From an uncultured bacterium (GTDB lineage Bacteria; Actinomycetota; Coriobacteriia; Coriobacteriales; Eggerthellaceae): a stretch of 64,000 bases of DNA. Location of the stretch: NCBI GenBank assembly GCA_937890835.1, contig CALADF010000035.1, positions 1 to 64,000 of the forward strand. Reading direction: 5' to 3'. Within the stretch, counting starts at the first letter, position 1. The number at the start of each line of letters is the position of its first letter. Of this stretch, positions 59,131 to 64,000 are shown in pieces. The notes beneath the pieces were generated by a model. That model searched no databases, had not been told where the DNA came from, and worked only from the letters and a program-made list of their open reading frames with translations. Position numbers and translations under genes: made by a program.

Positions 59131-61953
59131 ATGGATGTGGATGTCGTCATCATCGGGGCGGGCGTCGCGGGCTCGTGCGTCGCACGAGAGCTTGCCCGCT
59201 ACGATCTCGACGTTGTCGTGTTCGAAGCGGGCGGTGATGTCGCGAGCGGCGCTACCCGCGCAAACTCGGGCATCGTTCATGCGGGCTTCGATCCCCGCCC
59301 CGGCACGCTTAAGGCCCGCTACAACGTGGCGGGATCTCGTCTCATGCCGATCTGGGCGCATGACCTCGGTTTTCATTACGAACGAAACGGCGCCTACGTG
59401 CTCGCTTTCTCCGAAGAAGAGGCGGCGGTGCTTGAAGAGCTGCTCGAGCGCGGGCGCGAGAACGGTGTCGAGGGATGTCGTGTCATCTCGGGTGAACAGG
59501 CGCGCGCCGCAGAGCCCAAGCTGTCCGCCGAGGTGACCGCAGCGCTCGATGTGCCCGCAAGCGCCATTTGCGATCCATATGGGCTTGCTTTCTCTGCCGC
59601 CGAGAACGCCGCCGAGAACGGAGTTCATTTCGTTTTCCGCAAGCGCGTGACGACCGTCGAGCGCGTCGAGGGCGGAGCGGATTGTTCTTATCGGGTCGTG
59701 ACCGAGGACGGTAAGACGCATACGGCTCGTTGCGTCGTCAATGCCGCGGGTGTTTTCTCCGACGAGATCAACAACATGGTCAGCGAGCGCAAGATTTCGA
59801 TAATCCCCAAGCGCGGCAACTACTGCCTGTATGATTCCGAATTGGGGAGTACGTTCGAGCGGACCATGTTCCAGGTTCCCACCGCTCGCGGAAAAGGCGT
59901 TTTGGTGTCCCCGACTGTTCACGGTAACTTGTTTATCGGCCCCGACTCCGAACCTCAGGAATCGAAGATCGACGTGTCGACGTCAGCGGATGGCCTCGAG
60001 CGTATCTTGCTCGCCGCGCGGCGTACGTGGCCCGAGGTTTCGTCGCGGGGCGTTATCAGCAATTTTGCCGGCCTGCGCGCTTCGGGCGACACGGGGGATT
60101 TCGTCATCGGGGAGGCCGATGACGCCCCCGGCTTCTTCAACATCGCGTGCTTCGAGTCGCCCGGCCTGACCTCGGCGCCTGCCGTGGGCGAGCGAATCGC
60201 GCAAGAGGTGGCTTCTCGCCTTGGGGCTTCCCGCAATGCTGCCTTCGATCCGCGCAGGGCTTGGACGCGCCGCTTTTCCCTTATGAGCGATGAGGAACGC
60301 GCTCGGGCGATCGCGCGCGACCCGCGCTACGGACGCATTGTGTGCCGATGCTGCCAGGTGACCGAGGGGGAGATCGTCGATGCGCTCCACGGGCCGCTTC
60401 CCGCCGCCGACGTTGATGCCGTCAAATGGCGAACCGGCGCGATGATGGGCCGCTGCCACGGAGGGTTTTGCCTGCCCGAGATCCTGCGCATCTTCTCGCG
60501 TGAGCGCGGTGTGACGCCGGAATCTGTGGAGAAGCGTTTTCCCGGATCGCGCCTGGTGGTCGATTCTCGTGACGATTACCGCGAGCTCGCTGCTGCTGAA
60601 GATAGCGACGCGCGCGCGTGCGAGCACGAAGTCTACGACGTCGTGGTGGTAGGTGGCGGCGCTGCCGGCATGGCTGCAGCCGCTCGCGCTCGTATCGCGG
60701 GGGCGGCTCGCGTGCTTCTCGTCGATCGGGAGCGTCATCTCGGCGGCGTCATGAAGCAGTGCATCCACGATGGGTTCGGCTTGCAGCGGTTCGGGCAGGA
60801 GCTTACCGGTCCCGAGTTCGCCGCTAAAGAGCTGGTCGATGTACGTGCTCAAGGTGTCGAGATTCTGGGGGAGACCACCGTTTTGCGCGTTGATTCGACG
60901 GGCGCATCCGGGGGGCTGCATACGGTCGTTGCGGTTAACGCGGCGGGCGAGCATTTCATCGACTCGCGCGCCGTCGTCTTGGCGACGGGTTCGCGAGAGC
61001 GCGGCGCGGGCGCGTTGAACCTGGCGGGAACACGTCCTTCGGGCGTGTATTCCGCTGGCTCCGCGCAAGATCTCATGAACCTGCAGGGGTGTCTTCCCGG
61101 CAAGCGCGCGGTTGTGCTCGGCTCGGGCGACATCGGCCTTATCATGGCGCGCCGCATGACGCTTTCGGGTATGGAGGTCGAGGGCGTGTACGAGCTGATG
61201 GATTACCCTTCGGGGTTGAAGCGCAACATCGTCCAATGTCTGGAGGATTTCTCCATCCCGTTGCATCTGTCGTCGACGGTGACGCGCTTGGAGGGGGAGG
61301 CTCGCCTCGAGGCCGTTTGGGTCTCGCAGGTCGATCCGGCAACGAGGCGTCCCGTTCCCGGCACCGAGAAACGTGTGGCGTGCGACACGCTGCTGCTCTC
61401 GGTCGGGTTGCTTCCCGAAAACGAGGTGGCGCGTGGTGCGGGCGTGGCGCTTGATCCCGTGACGGGCGGTCCTGTGGTGGACGATCGTCTCGCCACGTCG
61501 GTCCCGGGCGTGTTCTCCTGCGGCAACGCCTTGCATGTTCACGATCTTGCCGATTACGCGGCGCAGGAAGGCGAGGTTGCCGGCGCGAGCGCCGCCGCAT
61601 TCGCTCGTGCGCTTTTCGAGCCGTGCGGTTCGCCCTCGGGCGAGGGCGACGCTCGTGATTCCGGAAGCTTCATCTCCATCACGGCGGGCGAGGGGGTGCG
61701 CTACGTCGTGCCGCAGCGCACGGTTCTCGCCGAGCCTTCGGAGCGTTCTATCGCGCTCTCGTTCCGCGTGAGCCGCACCATCTCGCGCCCGAGGTTCATC
61801 GTTGAGGCCGTCGACGCCGACGGCGGGGTTCGCGAGGTATCGAGCAGGTCTGCCATGGTCGCGGTCCCCGCCGAAATGCGCCAGATGCGCATTGATCGCA
61901 CCGACATCGCCGATTGCCGCGCCTTGCGCGTCCGCGTCGAGGAGAGGGGGTAG
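59131..61953 (+). CDS. Fused GlpA-like / GlpB-like FAD oxidoreductase
   Basis: A 940-aa protein joining two flavoproteins. Residues 1 to about 370 are a DAO/GlpA-type glycerol-3-phosphate dehydrogenase ('DVVIIGAGVAGSCVARELARYDLDVVVFEA', 'GATRANSGIVHAGFDPRPGT'). About 405-480 is a BFD-like [2Fe-2S] domain with cysteines in 'IVCRCCQVTEGEIVDAL' and 'GRCHGGFCLPEIL'. From about 502 a second FAD/NAD-binding oxidoreductase begins ('DVVVVGGGAAGMAAAARARI', 'AVVLATGSRERGAG'), with a small C-terminal beta domain. In Thermotoga-type operons these are separate genes next to a DUF1667 gene; here they are one chain followed by DUF1667. Probably oxidises glycerol-3-phosphate or a related 2-hydroxyacid. ATG 59131 has GAAAGGGGAG upstream. 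Confidence 0.9.
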   Translation: MDVDVVIIGAGVAGSCVARELARYDLDVVVFEAGGDVASGATRANSGIVHAGFDPRPGTLKARYNVAGSRLMPIWAHDLGFHYERNGAYVLAFSEEEAAVLEELLERGRENGVEGCRVISGEQARAAEPKLSAEVTAALDVPASAICDPYGLAFSAAENAAENGVHFVFRKRVTTVERVEGGADCSYRVVTEDGKTHTARCVVNAAGVFSDEINNMVSERKISIIPKRGNYCLYDSELGSTFERTMFQVPTARGKGVLVSPTVHGNLFIGPDSEPQESKIDVSTSADGLERILLAARRTWPEVSSRGVISNFAGLRASGDTGDFVIGEADDAPGFFNIACFESPGLTSAPAVGERIAQEVASRLGASRNAAFDPRRAWTRRFSLMSDEERARAIARDPRYGRIVCRCCQVTEGEIVDALHGPLPAADVDAVKWRTGAMMGRCHGGFCLPEILRIFSRERGVTPESVEKRFPGSRLVVDSRDDYRELAAAEDSDARACEHEVYDVVVVGGGAAGMAAAARARIAGAARVLLVDRERHLGGVMKQCIHDGFGLQRFGQELTGPEFAAKELVDVRAQGVEILGETTVLRVDSTGASGGLHTVVAVNAAGEHFIDSRAVVLATGSRERGAGALNLAGTRPSGVYSAGSAQDLMNLQGCLPGKRAVVLGSGDIGLIMARRMTLSGMEVEGVYELMDYPSGLKRNIVQCLEDFSIPLHLSSTVTRLEGEARLEAVWVSQVDPATRRPVPGTEKRVACDTLLLSVGLLPENEVARGAGVALDPVTGGPVVDDRLATSVPGVFSCGNALHVHDLADYAAQEGEVAGASAAAFARALFEPCGSPSGEGDARDSGSFISITAGEGVRYVVPQRTVLAEPSERSIALSFRVSRTISRPRFIVEAVDADGGVREVSSRSAMVAVPAEMRQMRIDRTDIADCRALRVRVEERG

Positions 61954-61956
61954 GTC

Positions 61957-62334
61957 ATGCCGATCGAGACGAAAGACATTACCTGCATCAGGTGTCCGCT
62001 CGGTTGCTCGCTGCGCGTCTCCGTTGCAATATCGGCCGCTGATGCCGAGGTGGTCGGCGTCGAGGGCAATCAGTGCGCGCGCGGGTCGCGCTATGGCGCC
62101 GAGGAGGCCGTGCATCCCATGCGCACGGTGACGGCGTGCGTCTGCGTTCCCGGTGCGCTCGAGCCCGTCTCGGCGAAGACGGTCGCTCTGGTTGAGAAGA
62201 GCCGCGTGAGAGACGTTGCTCGCGCCATTTCCTCGCTCACGGTGAGCTTGCCCGTTCACGCGGGCGACGTGCTTTCCGAGGACGTCGCGGAAACGGGCGT
62301 CGCCGTGGTGGCGACCAAGGACGTGGGCTGCTAG
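61957..62334 (+). CDS. DUF1667 domain protein, partner of the GlpAB-like fusion
   Basis: A 125-aa protein. The N terminus 'ITCIRCPLGCSLRV' and Cys in 'EGNQCARGSRYGAEEAVHP' form a CxxCxxxC...C cluster that could hold iron-sulfur or zinc, the hallmark of DUF1667. It starts 3 bp after the oxidoreductase gene and is therefore co-translated. In related operons this protein accompanies the same two flavoproteins, so it is probably a redox or structural subunit of one complex. The end of the chain is 'VVATKDVGC', a C-terminal Cys. Confidence 0.92.
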   Translation: MPIETKDITCIRCPLGCSLRVSVAISAADAEVVGVEGNQCARGSRYGAEEAVHPMRTVTACVCVPGALEPVSAKTVALVEKSRVRDVARAISSLTVSLPVHAGDVLSEDVAETGVAVVATKDVGC

Positions 62335-62505
62335 ACCGCTTCCCCGCTTCGCTCTTGCGCTGTCTTCGTCGAGTGAGGGCCGAAGGTCGTGTCGCCGCTG
62401 CACGACCTTCTTCCGTTCGGGCTTGAGACTTTGTCGTTCGGGCTTCGGGGAGGGGCTTTGCTGCCAGGGTGCAGGGAAATCCTTTCTCGCGGGATTGACG
62501 GCACG

Positions 62506-64000
62506 CTATTCAATCGCGCCTGTGCACCGACTGAGCAGAAGATACTGGCCGTCGGAGACTTGAACGTAGTTCTGTCCCTCGAAGTTGTCGTTTTGCACGA
62601 TGCGCGCTTCGGGATCCGAGCTGTTGTATATCGCGTAGTATCCCGTGCGCGAGCCCGAGGTGGTGAGTTTGTACGAGCCTGCAGGGATGTCGAAGCCCAC
62701 CTTGTACGTGCCGGGTCCCTTGTCGATGGCTGCGTTTGGCTGAGCATCTTCGGCTGAGATGAAGGAGGCTCGCGATATCTCGAGGAGCTGACCCTCGGAG
62801 ACGGTGACGTATGCCCTGCCAGTGAAGTTGTCGTTGTTGAGGATGTCGGATTTCGAGGCGTCGGGATAGACGCAATAGTAGGCGCTTGTCGTCGAGCTGG
62901 TCGAGGTTATGCAATATTCGCCTGCTGGGATGTCCTTTCCGACTTTGTAGGTGCCGGCGCTGTACGTCTTGGGCTTTTCCTTCCAAGTGGCGTTGACGGT
63001 GAGATCGCTCTTCACGCTGCCGAACTCGGCATCCCACCCTGCGAAGTTGTAGCCCGACCTTGTGGGATCGTTCGGCGCTTTTGCCTCTTCGCCATCTTTC
63101 ACTTTGACGGTTGTGAGGGTCTTCCCGTTTCCGTCGGTGAAGGTGACCGTCCACGCTTTGCCGGTCTCTGCTATCAGGGTGGTGTCATGCTCGATGCCCG
63201 TTGCGAGATACCTTCCTTCGGAGATCTTGGATATTTTGACGTTCTTGTCGTTGCAGCTCCACGAGAAGATGTCTTCGCCGTTTTCGGCTTTGGTTTCGTC
63301 GATCGAAACTTCGGCCCCCTCTCCGAAATCGTAGGCGGTGATGGTTGCCAGCTCGCTTCCCCCCGAGGTCTTCAGCTTCACCGTTTTAGCGGCGGCTGTG
63401 ATTGAAAGGCTGTCGGCGACCGCCTCCATGGTTGAGATGTCTTTTCCGCTCGATCCCTCGGGCACTAAAGCCATGACCGCGACTATGTTGCGATCACCAA
63501 CGATGGCCGACTTCATGAAGCCGGTGTAATCGCGCCCGCTGATTTTGATAGTTGCTCGTACCTTGAGCGCTTTGAATCCGTCTAGATCCAAATGCTCCTC
63601 GTTTCTGACCACGGCGCCGGTCTCTTCGAAGAAGCTTTCGAGCTTCGCTTCGGCATTCTCCGGTTTGACCGCCTGACTCAGCTTATATGTCGAAAGGTAG
63701 ACCAGTCCTCCCGCGTCGGGGTAGATGTAGGTTCCCCCGAGAGTCGATCCGTCGGAGGGCCCGTCTTTCACCTCCCACCCCTCGACGTAATCTATGCGCC
63801 CTCCGTACGCCTCGTTGCTCGCCGTCAGCCTTTCGGGTTGAGTGCTGAGCCATGAGAACAAGGCGATCATGAAGATAACGAAAGCCGCGAAGACGACGGC
63901 GCCTATCTCGATAGCCTTCTTATGCTGCGCGGTTACGTCGCGCATCTTGCGTGCGAACCCGGGTTTGGCCGGCTCGTCCGAGGAGGGTTCTTGCGACGGG
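62506..64000 (-). CDS. Surface repeat protein, 5' end beyond the window
   Basis: The frame is open to the right edge, so the N terminus is missing; an internal ATG at 63945 would give 479 aa, but 'EPSSDEPAKPGFARKM' upstream reads like protein. From that Met there is one TM helix (about residues 12-34), then an extracytoplasmic region, a Listeria/Bacteroides-type beta repeat ('VTFTDGNGKTLTTVKVKDGE', '...GYNFAGWDAEF') at about 270-335, and two related 60-residue repeats that begin 'AGTYKVGKDIPAGEYCI' and 'PGTYKVGFDIPAGSYKL' and end with '(V/Q)SxGQxLxxSR'. It looks cell-surface-exposed; ligand unknown. Confidence 0.75.
   Translation of the reverse strand, partial: PSQEPSSDEPAKPGFARKMRDVTAQHKKAIEIGAVVFAAFVIFMIALFSWLSTQPERLTASNEAYGGRIDYVEGWEVKDGPSDGSTLGGTYIYPDAGGLVYLSTYKLSQAVKPENAEAKLESFFEETGAVVRNEEHLDLDGFKALKVRATIKISGRDYTGFMKSAIVGDRNIVAVMALVPEGSSGKDISTMEAVADSLSITAAAKTVKLKTSGGSELATITAYDFGEGAEVSIDETKAENGEDIFSWSCNDKNVKISKISEGRYLATGIEHDTTLIAETGKAWTVTFTDGNGKTLTTVKVKDGEEAKAPNDPTRSGYNFAGWDAEFGSVKSDLTVNATWKEKPKTYSAGTYKVGKDIPAGEYCITSTSSTTSAYYCVYPDASKSDILNNDNFTGRAYVTVSEGQLLEISRASFISAEDAQPNAAIDKGPGTYKVGFDIPAGSYKLTTSGSRTGYYAIYNSSDPEARIVQNDNFEGQNYVQVSDGQYLLLSRCTGAIE

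Overview
The window is high-GC bacterial DNA that looks like the chromosome of an anaerobic actinobacterium of class Coriobacteriia, probably Eggerthellales and Slackia- or Eggerthella-like. This is an inference from protein style: a demethylmenaquinone methyltransferase, a formate-tetrahydrofolate ligase set, hydrogenase nickel-insertion genes, an NarL-type two-component pair, frequent GTG/TTG starts and unusual gene fusions. No rRNA operon, origin, integrase, transposase or CRISPR array was seen.

Layout. 1-0.3 kb: tRNA-Ala with its promoter and terminator. 0.3-4.3 kb (minus): a PNPOx-like protein, then an FMN riboswitch with attenuator driving ribU and a general ECF module (ecfA1-ecfA2-ecfT), that is, riboflavin uptake. 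4.7-11.5 kb (plus): hpt-ftsH, a fused folP-folK, birA and a MATE exporter. 11.6-16.5 kb: a lower-GC conflict island. Its minus strand carries a three-gene ABC-3C (ABC three-component) system; its plus strand carries four overlapping genes, a 59-aa ORF, a DUF4417 protein, an LHH (HNH/Endo VII) nuclease and a SUKH/SMI1-KNR4 immunity-like protein. 17.2-19.5 kb: bioY, an unpartnered OmpR-type regulator and coaX. 19.8-23.5 kb: the one-carbon genes fhs-fchA-folD, with an 11-bp-period tandem array between fhs and fchA. The FolD has lost the lysine needed for cyclohydrolase activity, and FchA next door would replace that step. 23.7-26.7 kb: tsaE followed by one gene encoding a TsaB-RimI-TsaD triple fusion, which puts the t6A machinery in two adjacent genes. 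26.9-32.5 kb: an NhaC antiporter, a divergent nuclease-like protein flanked by 30-bp repeats, and an MFS transporter. 32.7-41.4 kb: a complete kdpFABCDE potassium uptake locus with TTAA direct repeats upstream. 41.5-47.6 kb: menG, a membrane protein, a three-site palindrome array with exact 40-bp spacing, a B12-type radical SAM protein and an amidohydrolase lacking several metal ligands. 47.6-53.2 kb: tatA-tatC, hypA-hypB, nadE and a histidine kinase/response regulator pair. 53.5-55.6 kb: CIRCE-controlled groES-groEL. 55.9-64 kb: a truncated hydrolase remnant, a manganese/arsenic-type permease, an HD protein, tRNA-Gln and tRNA-Lys, a fused GlpA/GlpB-like oxidoreductase with a DUF1667 partner, and a surface repeat protein that runs off the right edge.

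The genes form coherent modules: vitamin import (riboflavin, biotin) with its users (BirA), folate synthesis and one-carbon transfer, tRNA t6A modification, potassium homeostasis, Tat export with hydrogenase maturation, and heat shock. The least ordinary part is the 11.6-16.5 kb island. It combines a predicted ABC-3C defence system with a toxin/immunity-like operon that includes an unassigned small protein and DUF4417.
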